This document shows, one piece after another, positions 14,418-22,634 of a stretch of DNA of 31,456 nt. The stretch is from Lachnospiraceae bacterium UBA1718 (GTDB lineage Bacteria; Bacillota; Clostridia; Lachnospirales; Lachnospiraceae). A program made the translations under genes and the position numbers. The first letter of the stretch is position 1. The number at the start of each line of letters is the position of its first letter. The stretch is from NCBI GenBank assembly GCA_002317245.1, contig DCIU01000137.1, positions 1-31,456 of the forward strand, read 5' to 3'. The notes below the pieces were generated by a model. The model did no database searches. It saw nothing but the letters and a program-made list of their open reading frames with translations, and was not told the origin of the DNA.

Positions 14418-16253
14418 ATGGTACAGACCAGAGAGGACATTCGTAACATAGCAATTATCGCTCACGTTGACCACGGTAAGACAACACTTGTTGACGAGTT
14501 ACTTAAGCAGTCAGGTGTATTCCGTGAGAATCAGGAAGTTGCTGAGCGAGTAATGGACAGCAATGATATCGAGCGTGAGCGTGGAATCACTATTCTGTCT
14601 AAGAATACTGCTATTACATATAAGGATACCAAGATTAATATTATCGATACACCAGGTCATGCTGACTTCGGCGGCGAGGTTGAGCGAGTACTTAAGATGG
14701 TTAACGGTGTTATTCTCGTCGTTGATGCCTTCGAAGGAACAATGCCACAGACCAAGTTCGTTCTTAAAAAGGCACTTGAGCTTGAGCTCCCAGTTATTGT
14801 ATGCATTAACAAAATCGACCGTCCTGAGGCTCGTCCTACAGAGGTAATTGACGAAGTACTCGAGCTCTTCATCGATCTTGAGGCAAGTGATGAGCAGCTT
14901 GACTGCCCATTCGTATTCGCATCAGCTAAGGCAGGTACTTCAACACTTGATCTTGATGTGCCAGGTGTTAATATGGTGCCACTCTTCGATACAATCCTTG
15001 ACTACATCCCAGCTCCAACTGGTGATCCAGAAGCTGGCACACAGGTTCTTATCAGTACAATTGATTACAATGAATATGTTGGAAGAATCGGCGTAGGTAA
15101 GGTTGATAACGGTTCAATCAAGGTTAACCAGGATGTATATATCGTTAACCACCATGAGCCAGACCTTAAGAAGAAGGTTAAGATCTCTAAGCTCTATGAG
15201 TTCGAGGGATTAAATAAAGTTGAAGTTACTTCAGCTGAGATTGGTTCAATTGTTGCAATATCAGGTATCGCAGATATTAAGATTGGTGATACTCTTGCAT
15301 CCTTAGATGATCCACAGGCCATCCCATTCCAGAAGATATCTGAGCCAACAATCGCCATGAACTTCATGGTTAATGACTCTCCTCTCGCTGGTCTTGAGGG
15401 CAAGTTCGTAACAAGCCGCCACCTGCGTGAGCGTCTCTATAAGGAACTTAATACTGATGTATCTCTCCGTGTAGAGGATACAGATTCCACAGACTGCTTC
15501 AAGGTATCAGGTCGTGGCGAGCTTCATCTCTCAGTACTTATTGAGAACATGCGTCGCGAGGGCTATGAGTTCGCGGTAAGTAAGGCTGAGGTATTATACA
15601 AGTACGATGAACGTAATCAGAAGCTTGAGCCAATGGAGCTTGCCTATGTTGATGTTCCAGAGGAATTCTCTGGTTCCGTAATTCAGAAGCTCTCATCAAG
15701 AAAGGGCGAGCTTCAGGGTATGTCATCAATCTCTGGTGGCTATACAAGACTTGAGTTCGAGATTCCATCCCGTGGACTTATCGGTTACAGAGGTGAGTTC
15801 ATGACAGATACCAAGGGCAACGGAATCCTCAATACAACCTTCGACGGCTACGGCCCATACAAGGGAGACATGTCCTACCGTAAGCAGGGCTCACTCATCG
15901 CCTTCGAGGCAGGTGAAGCTATCACATACGGCCTCTTCAATGCTCAGGAGCGTGGTACTCTCTTCATTGAGCCAGGCGAGAAGGTTTATGCAGGTATGGT
16001 AATTGGTCAGACTGGAAAAACTGAGGACATTGAGATTAATGTCTGCAAGAAGAAGCAGCTCACCAACACTCGTTCATCAAGTGCAGATGAAGCCTTAAGA
16101 CTTACACCTAAGAAGGTGCTCTCTCTTGAGCAGGCGCTTGAATTCATCGATACAGATGAGCTCTTAGAGGTTACACCAGATAACCTTCGAATCCGCAAGA
16201 AGATTCTTGATTCCCTTCTCCGCAAGAGATCAGGCTTCAACAAGAGCAACTAA
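14418..16253 (+). CDS. typA: Translational GTPase TypA/BipA
   Basis: A 611-residue ribosome-associated GTPase of the EF-G/LepA class, needed for 50S assembly and growth at low temperature or under stress. Visible in order: G1 AHVDHGKTT (about residues 16-24), G2/RERGIT, G3 DTPGHADFGGEVER, G4 NKIDRP, then domain II. After that come the EF-G-like domains with RGELHLSVLIENMRREGYE and the TypA-specific C-terminal part (SRGLIGYRGEFMTDT, ETGKTEDIEINVCKKKQLTN-type region and RIRKKILD). Length is normal. The ATG at 14418 has AAGGAG upstream. Codon use (many CTT, CTC, GAG and CGT) suggests high expression. The gene is monocistronic; a large palindrome starting five bases after the stop acts as its terminator. 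Confidence 0.97.
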   Translation: MVQTREDIRNIAIIAHVDHGKTTLVDELLKQSGVFRENQEVAERVMDSNDIERERGITILSKNTAITYKDTKINIIDTPGHADFGGEVERVLKMVNGVILVVDAFEGTMPQTKFVLKKALELELPVIVCINKIDRPEARPTEVIDEVLELFIDLEASDEQLDCPFVFASAKAGTSTLDLDVPGVNMVPLFDTILDYIPAPTGDPEAGTQVLISTIDYNEYVGRIGVGKVDNGSIKVNQDVYIVNHHEPDLKKKVKISKLYEFEGLNKVEVTSAEIGSIVAISGIADIKIGDTLASLDDPQAIPFQKISEPTIAMNFMVNDSPLAGLEGKFVTSRHLRERLYKELNTDVSLRVEDTDSTDCFKVSGRGELHLSVLIENMRREGYEFAVSKAEVLYKYDERNQKLEPMELAYVDVPEEFSGSVIQKLSSRKGELQGMSSISGGYTRLEFEIPSRGLIGYRGEFMTDTKGNGILNTTFDGYGPYKGDMSYRKQGSLIAFEAGEAITYGLFNAQERGTLFIEPGEKVYAGMVIGQTGKTEDIEINVCKKKQLTNTRSSSADEALRLTPKKVLSLEQALEFIDTDELLEVTPDNLRIRKKILDSLLRKRSGFNKSN

Positions 16254-16258
16254 TCAAT

Positions 16259-16451
16259 CTGGGGGACGGGGTCAGAGTGTCACTTCTGAATTCCGTATGC
16301 CCCGAATAAATAAAAAGCCACCACAGGATCCCTTCCGGATTGCGTGTACCTAAAGGCACGACGCAACCTGCAGCGGGCCAACGTCCTGTGGTGGCTTTTT
16401 ATTTATTCGGGGCTATTAGTCTATTGTTGACACTCTGACCCCGTCCCCCAG
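16259..16451. repeat. Nested palindromic element filling the typA-mgtE gap
   Basis: A 193-base element with two nested perfect inverted repeats. The outer pair is 24 bp (16259-16282 with 16428-16451) and very GC-rich (contains GGGGGACGGGGTCAG). The inner pair is 30 bp (16299-16328 with 16384-16413). Between outer and inner arms are unpaired spacers of 16 and 14 bases. The 55-base central loop has a further stem (TTGCGT 16340-16345 with ACGCAA 16361-16366). It begins five bases after the typA stop and ends eight bases before the mgtE stop, so it fills the convergent gap. It has no coding capacity. The GC-rich ends look like REP/MITE-type ends mobilised by Y1 transposases, but that is only a resemblance. 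Confidence 0.85.
16299..16413. terminator. Bidirectional terminator formed by the inner palindrome
   Basis: The inner 30-bp arms contain AAAAAGCCACCACAGGA on one side and its complement ending in GGCTTTTT on the other. On either strand a GC-rich stem is followed by a T-rich run, the layout of an intrinsic terminator for the convergent typA and mgtE. The 55-base loop is unusually long for a terminator. Confidence 0.7.
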
Positions 16452-16459
16452 TTTCATTT

Positions 16460-17809
16460 TTATAATCCCAATAAATTAGTTGCGATGTTGAAGTATATGA
16501 GTAGCGAGATTGCATCTACAATTGTTGTGATGAATGGTGATGCCATAACAGCCGGGTCGAAGCCGAGCTTCTTGGCAAACATCGGAAGGGTACATCCAAC
16601 AATCTTGGCAATGAGTACTACTGCAAGAAGTGTTATGCATACTACTGCTGCAACGTTGATGCCAACACGATCTAAGATTATTAACTTGGCAAAGTTAGCT
16701 ACTGCAAGTGTCGCTCCACACAGGAATGCAACTCGTATCTCCTTCCAGAGCACCTTGAAAATATCTGCGAACTCAATGTCATCCAGTGACAGGGCACGGA
16801 TGATTGTAACAGATGCCTGTCCACCTGCGTTACCACCTGTATCCATAAGCATTGGAATAAAGGCTGTAAGTATTACATAGACGCTGAGGGCATCCTCGAA
16901 GCTGCTGATAATCTTGCCTGTAAAGGTGGCTGAGATCATGAGTAAGAGAAGCCATGGAATTCTACTCTTCCAGGTCTCGAAGACTCCTGTTCTCATGTAG
17001 GATTTATCAGTAGGCACGATAGCGGCCATCTTCTCAATATCCTCGGTAGCCTCCTGCTCCATGATATCCACGATATCATCGACAGTGATAATTCCGACCA
17101 GTCTGTCTTCATTATCTACAACCGGCATGGCTGTAAAGTCGTATTTCTGGAACTGTCTGGCAACCTCCTCCTGGTCCATCATGGTATTGATTGAGATGAC
17201 ATTCTCATTCATGATCTCGCCGATGATCTCATCAGGCTGACTAAGGAGTAGATATCTTAATGCAACTGTACCAACAAGTTTTCTTCTAACGTCAAGTACG
17301 TAACAGATATTAATAGTCTCACTATCAACACCTACGTTACGAATTCTGTCTATTGACTGTTCTACTGTCAGGTTCTCCTTTAAGTCTACGAACTCGACAG
17401 TCATGATACTACCAGCGGAATCCTCTGGGTATCTTAAAAGGTTATTAACATCTCTTCTGGTCTCTGGGCTTGCTGCCGCCAAAAGCTTCTTAACTATGTT
17501 AGCAGGCATCTCCTCTAACAGGTCGGCCGCATCATCGGACATCAGATTATCGATGATGTTACCAGCATCACGTTCTGACATGGATACGATAATGTATTGC
17601 TGTACCTGTACGTCAATATAAGAAAAAACTTCCGCCGCCATATCCTTAGGAAGGATGCGGAATACCTTCATCAGTTCTTCTTCTTCAAGCTCTTCTAAGA
17701 TTGAAGCCACATCGGCTGCAATCATCTCAGATAATTTCTGTCTGAGGCGTGTATACTGCTTGGTATCAAGAAGTTTTCTAATCTCTTCTACTTCGATATT
17801 GTAATCCAT
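16460..17809 (-). CDS. mgtE: Magnesium transporter MgtE
   Basis: A 449-residue Mg2+ channel of the cytoplasmic membrane. In order: an N-terminal superhelical domain with repeated VxxILEELEEEELMKVFR- and ADLLEEMP-type helices (about 20-130), two CBS domains (about 135-255), then a connecting helix. The C-terminal pore has five hydrophobic segments (about 280-445), including the pore signature LMDTGGNAGGQASV. The acidic N and CBS parts are the known Mg2+ sensors of the family. The ATG at 17809 has AGGAG six bases upstream. No magnesium riboswitch is visible in the 57 bases upstream. The stop lies eight bases from the nested palindrome that separates it from typA. Confidence 0.96.
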   Translation of the reverse strand: MDYNIEVEEIRKLLDTKQYTRLRQKLSEMIAADVASILEELEEEELMKVFRILPKDMAAEVFSYIDVQVQQYIIVSMSERDAGNIIDNLMSDDAADLLEEMPANIVKKLLAAASPETRRDVNNLLRYPEDSAGSIMTVEFVDLKENLTVEQSIDRIRNVGVDSETINICYVLDVRRKLVGTVALRYLLLSQPDEIIGEIMNENVISINTMMDQEEVARQFQKYDFTAMPVVDNEDRLVGIITVDDIVDIMEQEATEDIEKMAAIVPTDKSYMRTGVFETWKSRIPWLLLLMISATFTGKIISSFEDALSVYVILTAFIPMLMDTGGNAGGQASVTIIRALSLDDIEFADIFKVLWKEIRVAFLCGATLAVANFAKLIILDRVGINVAAVVCITLLAVVLIAKIVGCTLPMFAKKLGFDPAVMASPFITTIVDAISLLIYFNIATNLLGL

Positions 17810-17866
17810 AGTATGCTCCTATTTGTGCTGCCGATTTCATAATTTTACAATTCCCAAATTGTAGTG

Positions 17867-18508
17867 TCAATAATCGATGGCAACATAGTCCTCTTCCATC
17901 AGTTCATATACTGCCTTACCACCTGTTGCGTCAGTAATCATATCCTGACATTGCCGTAGCTCATCCACAGGAACAGCAATAACTATCTTAACCATATCTG
18001 TATACTGCTCATCTATGACAATTATTTCATTGCTTGCAAGCAGATACTTGAGCTTGCCAACAGTATTATAGTCAACGGTAACTCCTACCTTTTTAACAAG
18101 TACCATCTTTTTAAGAGACGCATTATTAAGGCCTTCTAGCGTTGAATCTGTATAGGCTCTGACAAGCCCTCCAGTTCCAAGTAGAACTCCACCAAAATAT
18201 CTTGTAACTACAACAAGGATATTAGTAAGCTCCTTGGCCTTCAATACTTCTAGTATAGGCTTACCAGCCGTACCAGATGGTTCCCCATCGTCGGAGAAGC
18301 GCATAGTCTCACTGCCTTTTCCAATAATAAAGGCATAACAGTTATGGCGTGCATCCCAATACTGTTTCTTCAGCCTGTCAATATTAGCTATGGCCTCTTC
18401 TTCGCTCTCAACATGCATTACGGTAGCTATAAAGCGGGATTTCTTCTCAATAATCTCGCCCTCGGAAGTCCCATCTATTGTATTGTATAATCTGATATTT
18501 TCACCCAT
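17867..18508 (-). CDS. YigZ/IMPACT family protein
   Basis: A 213-residue member of the YigZ (UPF0029/IMPACT) family. The N-terminal domain carries EKKSRFIATV, ARHNCYAFIIG, RFSDDGEPSGTAGKPIL and the highly conserved VVVTRYFGGVLLGTGGLVRAY. The C-terminal domain is ferredoxin-like. The precise function is not settled; eukaryotic IMPACT regulates GCN2-type stress signalling. Length is normal. No Shine-Dalgarno sequence precedes the ATG at 18508. Instead an extended -10 (TGA then TAGAAT, 18520-18515) lies so close that transcription would begin at the A of the start codon, which suggests a leaderless mRNA. The gene is divergent from the PBP gene and 57 bases upstream of mgtE. Confidence 0.92.
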   Translation of the reverse strand: MGENIRLYNTIDGTSEGEIIEKKSRFIATVMHVESEEEAIANIDRLKKQYWDARHNCYAFIIGKGSETMRFSDDGEPSGTAGKPILEVLKAKELTNILVVVTRYFGGVLLGTGGLVRAYTDSTLEGLNNASLKKMVLVKKVGVTVDYNTVGKLKYLLASNEIIVIDEQYTDMVKIVIAVPVDELRQCQDMITDATGGKAVYELMEEDYVAIDY

Positions 18509-18514
18509 GTCACT

Positions 18515-18523
18515 ATTCTATCA
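18515..18523 (-). promoter_or_regulatory. Possible extended -10 of yigZ giving a leaderless mRNA
   Basis: Minus strand TGA followed by TAGAAT (18520-18515). Six bases separate it from the ATG, so the predicted start is base 18508, the A of the start codon. No clear -35. Confidence 0.4.
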
Positions 18524-18532
18524 CACGTCTTC

Positions 18533-18559
18533 ATATTCTTAAAAGTGTCTTAAGAATAT
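18533..18559. repeat. 10-bp inverted repeat between yigZ and the PBP gene
   Basis: ATATTCTTAA (18533-18542) and TTAAGAATAT (18550-18559) with a 7-base spacer, a perfect dyad. It is upstream of the yigZ -10 and just before the -35 of the PBP gene, a place where a regulator could affect both. There is no T run, so it is not a terminator. Confidence 0.5.
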
Positions 18560-18569
18560 ATGAAAATGC

Positions 18570-18598
18570 TTTATTTTACTATCTCTATTTGCTATAAT
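18570..18598 (+). promoter_or_regulatory. Promoter of the class A PBP gene
   Basis: Perfect -10 TATAAT (18593-18598) preceded by TGC, an extended -10. The -35 at 17 bases, TTTATT (18570-18575), is weak. Predicted start near 18605, leaving about 65 bases of leader. Confidence 0.65.
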
Positions 18599-18669
18599 CG
18601 TAGGATGTATGAACGAGTATCTTCTTATAATAATGCAGAAGGAAGATACACATATTACGAGGATATATT

Positions 18670-21354
18670 ATGAACTATACAAGACAGGGAATTAAGGCCA
18701 AGCAGAGCTCGCTTAATTCCATAGGAACAAAGTTTGCTAAAAAGCTGTCACTATATCTGGTTATGCTCTTACTCATCGGTATTATCGGTGTGGGCGTTAT
18801 CGGTGTAGCTGCAGGTCTGGGTGTCTTCAAGGGCATCATTGATACTGCTCCTGACATTAGTAATATTGATGTAACACCAACTGGTTTCTCAACATTTATC
18901 TATGATAACCAGGGTAATCAGACAGCTAAGCTGGTTGCTTCAGATAGTAACCGTATCCCAGTAAGCTGGGATAAGATACCAGAGGATCTTGCTCACGCCT
19001 TCGTTGCAATCGAGGACGAGCGTTTCTACTCTCATAATGGTATCGATATCAAGGGTATCATGCGTGCCGGTGTTACTGCTATTAAGAGCCGTGACCTCTC
19101 GCAGGGTGCTTCAACCATCACTCAGCAGCTTCTTAAGAATAACGTATTCACAAGCTGGACAAGTGAGAATAGTAATATTGATAAGATTAAGCGTAAGATT
19201 CAGGAACAGTATCTGGCTATTCAGCTTGAGAAGAAGATGGAGAAGAATGACATCCTTCTCAACTATATGAATACCATTAACCTTGGTCAGAACACTCTTG
19301 GTGTTCAGGCAGCCAGTCTGAGATATTTTAACAAGCCTGTATATGAGCTTACTCTGTCTGAGTGTGCAGTAATTGCCGGTATTACTCAGAATCCTTCAAG
19401 ATATAATCCTATCTCTCATCCAGACAACAATGCTGAGAGACGTTCAAAGGTTCTTAACAATATGCTGGAGCAGGGCTATATAACTGAGGACGAGTATAAT
19501 GAGGCAGTTAACGATGATGTATATTCGAGAATTCAGTCTTATAACGACACTGTAGAAGATACAACTGTTAATTCATACTTCGATGACGCAGTTACAGAGG
19601 ATGTATATGAGGATCTCCTGGCAGCAGGATACACAGATACTCAGGCCTATACACTTCTCTACTCAGGTGGTCTCTCAATCTATTCAACACAGGATCCTGA
19701 TATCCAGAAGATCTGTGATGAGGTTACTTCTGATGAGGAGACATATCCTGAAGGAACAAGATATTACCTCAACTACTCTCTGTCTGTTGGAAAAGCTAAT
19801 GGCGACACAGAAAATCACAGCTCTGAGATGTTCAAGAAGTATTTCAAGCAGGATAATGCAGGATTTAATATGCTCTTTAGCAGCTATGATGCCGCATATG
19901 AAGCAATTGATCAGTATCAGCAGGCAGTAATGGAGGAAGGCGACACTGTTCTTGCAGAGCGAGTATCTATTACTCCTCAGCCACAGATCTCCTTGACAGT
20001 TGAGAATCAAGCTACTGGTGAAGTGGTAGCAATGATTGGTGGTCGTGGACAGAAGGAAGCCAGCAGAACTCTTAACCGTGCTACTTCTACTACCCGTCAG
20101 CCTGGTTCAACCTTCAAGGTTGTATCAACATATGCACCAGCCCTTGACAGTGCAGGACTTACACTTGCTTCCGTATATAATGATGCACCATTCAATTATG
20201 CGAGTGGTACTCCAGTTCATAACTGGAATTCTGATTACAGAGGAATTAATTCACTCAGAGTTGGTATTATGAACTCCATGAATATCGTAACAGTTAAGTG
20301 TCTGACACAGATTGGACCTCAGCTTGGTTATGATTACCTTCTGAACTTCGGATTCACAACCCTTGAATCTGGTAAGGAGGTTAATGGAATGATTTATTCA
20401 GATATCCAGCAGTCTCTTGCTCTTGGTGGTATTACCAATGGTGTTACTAACTTAGAGCTTAATGCAGCATATGCCTGCATCGCTAACCAGGGTACTTATA
20501 TCAAGCCAAAGCTATATACCAAGGTTGTTGACCATGATGGCAATACTCTTCTGGATAATACAATTCCAGAGACTCGTCAGGTACTTAAGCAGACTACTGC
20601 ATATCTCCTCACAAGTGCTATGCAGGACGTTGTAACTGGTGGTACTGGTGGTAGCGTTAACTTCGGTGGAATGGCCATAGCTGGTAAGACTGGTACAACA
20701 TCTGATTATAATGATGTATGGTTCGCTGGTTATACACCATATTACACTGCTACTACATGGGCCGGATTCGATAATAATGTTAAGTTATCTTCTGCATCAG
20801 AGAAGAACCTTGCCAAGACAGTATGGAAGAAGGTAATGTCAAGAATTCATGAGGATCTTGAGTACCAGTCATTCCCTACTCCTGGTGGAATCGTATCCTG
20901 TGCAGTATGTTCTAAGTCTGGTAAGTTACCAGTGCCTGGCTTATGTGATGCATGTGTAAAGACTGAGATCTTCGAGGAGGGTACAACTCCAACAGAATAC
21001 TGTGATGTTCACTATGCTGGTACAGTATGTTCATATACTATGCAGCCTGCATGTGACACCTGTCCATTCAAGGCAGAGGGTGTATTCGAACTTCCATTAC
21101 TTGAGGATGCTTCACTTCTTAGTGGTTCTACTACCCTTACAGGTGGTACAGCTAATACAGGAACAGAAGTTATTAACGAGGATGGTACAGTATCAACTGT
21201 TAATATATGTCCTCATAATGCAATCTTTATGGCTGATCCTAATTCGGAAGCCATCATTGCTCAACAGGCTCTTGAGCTGCAGATGCAAGCTGCAGCGGCG
21301 GCAGCAGCATTGCAGCAGGCTGAAGCTGATGCTGCCCTGGCTGCTCTACAGTAA
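18670..21354 (+). CDS. Class A penicillin-binding protein (PBP1A type)
   Basis: An 894-residue bifunctional peptidoglycan synthase. One N-terminal membrane helix (about residues 28-52) anchors it with the rest outside. The GT51 glycosyltransferase domain has the catalytic EDERFYSHNGID (E115) and QGASTITQQLLKN. The transpeptidase domain has STFK (active serine S480, K483), SMN (536-538) and KTG (673-675), so both activities look intact. After it comes a cysteine-rich region (CAVCSKSGK, LCDAC, EYCDVH, ACDTC; eight cysteines) of a type seen in clostridial PBP1 tails. The protein ends in an Ala/Gln-rich helix (about 860-894). GAGG lies seven bases before the ATG. It is a single-gene unit. A specific symbol (ponA or pbp1A) would be a guess. 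Confidence 0.95.
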   Translation: MNYTRQGIKAKQSSLNSIGTKFAKKLSLYLVMLLLIGIIGVGVIGVAAGLGVFKGIIDTAPDISNIDVTPTGFSTFIYDNQGNQTAKLVASDSNRIPVSWDKIPEDLAHAFVAIEDERFYSHNGIDIKGIMRAGVTAIKSRDLSQGASTITQQLLKNNVFTSWTSENSNIDKIKRKIQEQYLAIQLEKKMEKNDILLNYMNTINLGQNTLGVQAASLRYFNKPVYELTLSECAVIAGITQNPSRYNPISHPDNNAERRSKVLNNMLEQGYITEDEYNEAVNDDVYSRIQSYNDTVEDTTVNSYFDDAVTEDVYEDLLAAGYTDTQAYTLLYSGGLSIYSTQDPDIQKICDEVTSDEETYPEGTRYYLNYSLSVGKANGDTENHSSEMFKKYFKQDNAGFNMLFSSYDAAYEAIDQYQQAVMEEGDTVLAERVSITPQPQISLTVENQATGEVVAMIGGRGQKEASRTLNRATSTTRQPGSTFKVVSTYAPALDSAGLTLASVYNDAPFNYASGTPVHNWNSDYRGINSLRVGIMNSMNIVTVKCLTQIGPQLGYDYLLNFGFTTLESGKEVNGMIYSDIQQSLALGGITNGVTNLELNAAYACIANQGTYIKPKLYTKVVDHDGNTLLDNTIPETRQVLKQTTAYLLTSAMQDVVTGGTGGSVNFGGMAIAGKTGTTSDYNDVWFAGYTPYYTATTWAGFDNNVKLSSASEKNLAKTVWKKVMSRIHEDLEYQSFPTPGGIVSCAVCSKSGKLPVPGLCDACVKTEIFEEGTTPTEYCDVHYAGTVCSYTMQPACDTCPFKAEGVFELPLLEDASLLSGSTTLTGGTANTGTEVINEDGTVSTVNICPHNAIFMADPNSEAIIAQQALELQMQAAAAAAALQQAEADAALAALQ

Positions 21355-21391
21355 TCGATCATTAATTGACAATACAAATATAAGCATATTA

Positions 21392-21425
21392 ATAGGCGCT
21401 CACCTCTTATGAAGTGAGCGCCTAT
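21392..21425. terminator. Bidirectional hairpin terminator after the PBP gene
   Basis: A 12-bp perfect GC-rich stem (21392-21403 with 21414-21425) and a 10-base loop, lying between convergent genes. The downstream sequence is AT-rich on the plus strand but lacks a pure T run on either strand. Confidence 0.75.
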
Positions 21426-21456
21426 ATTATTAATACGGATTATTATTTGCTAATAA

Positions 21457-21864
21457 TTATTCCTCTGTAGCTTCAACTACTTCTTCTACAGCATCTTCTA
21501 CTACTTCTGTAGCTTCTTCGATAGCTTCTGCAACTGTCTCTTCTGCTTCCTCAGCAGCTTCAGTAACCTCTTCTGCAGTCTCTCCGCCTGCAGCCTTAAG
21601 TTCTGCTATCTGAGCATTAAGGGCATCCTTCTTAGCAAGAGCATCCTTAATTGTAGCCATGCACTCTGCATACCGGAATTCCTCATCATCCTTATGAGCT
21701 TCATAGTAAGCCTTACCAAGCTCCTTATAGTTCTTAAGTAATAAGTTGTCACAGCTAACTACCTGAGCCTTAAGCTGTGCTAACTGTGAAAGGTCCTTTG
21801 CCTTTGCTGCTGCAACCTTGCTGCCTGCTTCTAATTTACCAGCTAAATCTGTCCAAATTGACAT
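21457..21864 (-). CDS. Small coiled-coil protein with acidic tail
   Basis: A 135-residue protein of unknown function. The N-terminal 90 residues are predicted helices (GSKVAAAKAKDLSQLAQLKAQ, then LKNYKELGKAYYEAHKDD), followed by a coiled coil and a strongly acidic low-complexity tail of EEAEETVAEAIEE repeats. The signature YKELGKAYYEAHKDD is one I have seen in small Clostridia proteins, sometimes followed by a zinc ribbon; here the ribbon is replaced by the acidic tail. No signal peptide or membrane helix is visible. The ATG has GGAGGAG upstream. It is 49 bases downstream of the start-side neighbour, the DUF1905 gene, and converges on the PBP gene. I cannot assign a function. Confidence 0.78.
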   Translation of the reverse strand: MSIWTDLAGKLEAGSKVAAAKAKDLSQLAQLKAQVVSCDNLLLKNYKELGKAYYEAHKDDEEFRYAECMATIKDALAKKDALNAQIAELKAAGGETAEEVTEAAEEAEETVAEAIEEATEVVEDAVEEVVEATEE

Positions 21865-21913
21865 CTGTCTCCTCCAATTCTACTACTAAACGTAGTCCCC
21901 TATACCTATACTA

Positions 21914-22573
21914 CTATACAAGCACCTCAAGATAACCTGTAAGCTTACTGAAGTCATACTCCTCAAGAACACCTGCACTTGAGTCATAATACTTTCCATC
22001 GTATCCAATAAGGTAATGATTGTATCTACCCATCTTCTCCATCATGATACAGCACTTAGGGAGTGCAATATCTGGATCACCAAGTGTATATACAATCTCT
22101 TCTGAATGCTCAAATCCGAAATAGTTAAGAGCACCAATCATCTTACCCATTGTAGCCTGCCACTCTGCACAGTGCATAATATTACTTACACGCTCGATGC
22201 TAATGCCTGCTAACATTGCTATACATGACTGTCCACACAGACCATCTGCTGGCTGATGGATACACTCAATCGAATCAATTTTTCTAATAGGATTAGTTGT
22301 AGAATATGGGCTGTCATCAACTCCAGACTTAGTAATTCTGAAGCTAATCTTGTAATCTGTATCCCCTAAGATCTCTGCAACCTCTGGCTGTACTGGTATA
22401 CGATAATAGCCCTTACCAAGTGGGAAAAGGTTACATACAAATCCTGTATTTCCAACCTTAACCTTTGCTGGTACATTACCTTCCTTCTCACAGATCTCCC
22501 AAATATTAAATGGAATATCAATGAAGAATCCTATTTCATCCTGGTTAACTTTTCCCTTATAACTATATTTCAT
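21914..22573 (-). CDS. DUF1905 domain fused to a C39-like cysteine-peptidase fold
   Basis: A 219-residue two-domain protein. The N-terminal 85 residues look like DUF1905, a small beta-barrel: GFFIDIPFNIWEICEKEG, then VPAKVKVGNTGFVCNLFPLGKGYYRIPV. The C-terminal part (about 100-219) has the pattern of a C39-like papain fold: Q107, five residues, then C113 in QPADGLCGQSCIAMLAG, the same Q-x5-C spacing as in ComA-type peptidases. A later H186 (NHYLIGYDG) and D197 (YYDSS) fit the histidine and aspartate. No signal peptide, membrane helix or ABC transporter partner is present, so export of a leader peptide is unlikely. The ATG has GGAGGG upstream. It follows folD, 62 bases away, with a possible own promoter. 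Function unknown; a deamidase, peptidase or inactive binding domain are all possible. Confidence 0.75.
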   Translation of the reverse strand: MKYSYKGKVNQDEIGFFIDIPFNIWEICEKEGNVPAKVKVGNTGFVCNLFPLGKGYYRIPVQPEVAEILGDTDYKISFRITKSGVDDSPYSTTNPIRKIDSIECIHQPADGLCGQSCIAMLAGISIERVSNIMHCAEWQATMGKMIGALNYFGFEHSEEIVYTLGDPDIALPKCCIMMEKMGRYNHYLIGYDGKYYDSSAGVLEEYDFSKLTGYLEVLV

Positions 22574-22608
22574 GTTCCCTCCAAATTATAGTTTTTACAT
22601 CTTTTTTA

Positions 22609-22617
22609 ATTATAACA
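22609..22617 (-). promoter_or_regulatory. Possible extended -10 promoter of the DUF1905 fusion gene
   Basis: Minus strand TGT followed by a perfect TATAAT (22614-22609), 36 bases before the start codon, in the gap after folD. No convincing -35. It may allow expression apart from the folD operon. Confidence 0.4.
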
Positions 22618-22634
22618 TTATTAGGCAATTTATC

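Noticed and set aside
17810..17866. Magnesium riboswitch upstream of mgtE
   Set aside because: Only 57 bases separate it from yigZ and none of the conserved M-box elements are visible.
20036..20272. 78-codon plus-strand open frame inside the PBP gene
   Set aside because: A shadow in another frame of the conserved transpeptidase domain.
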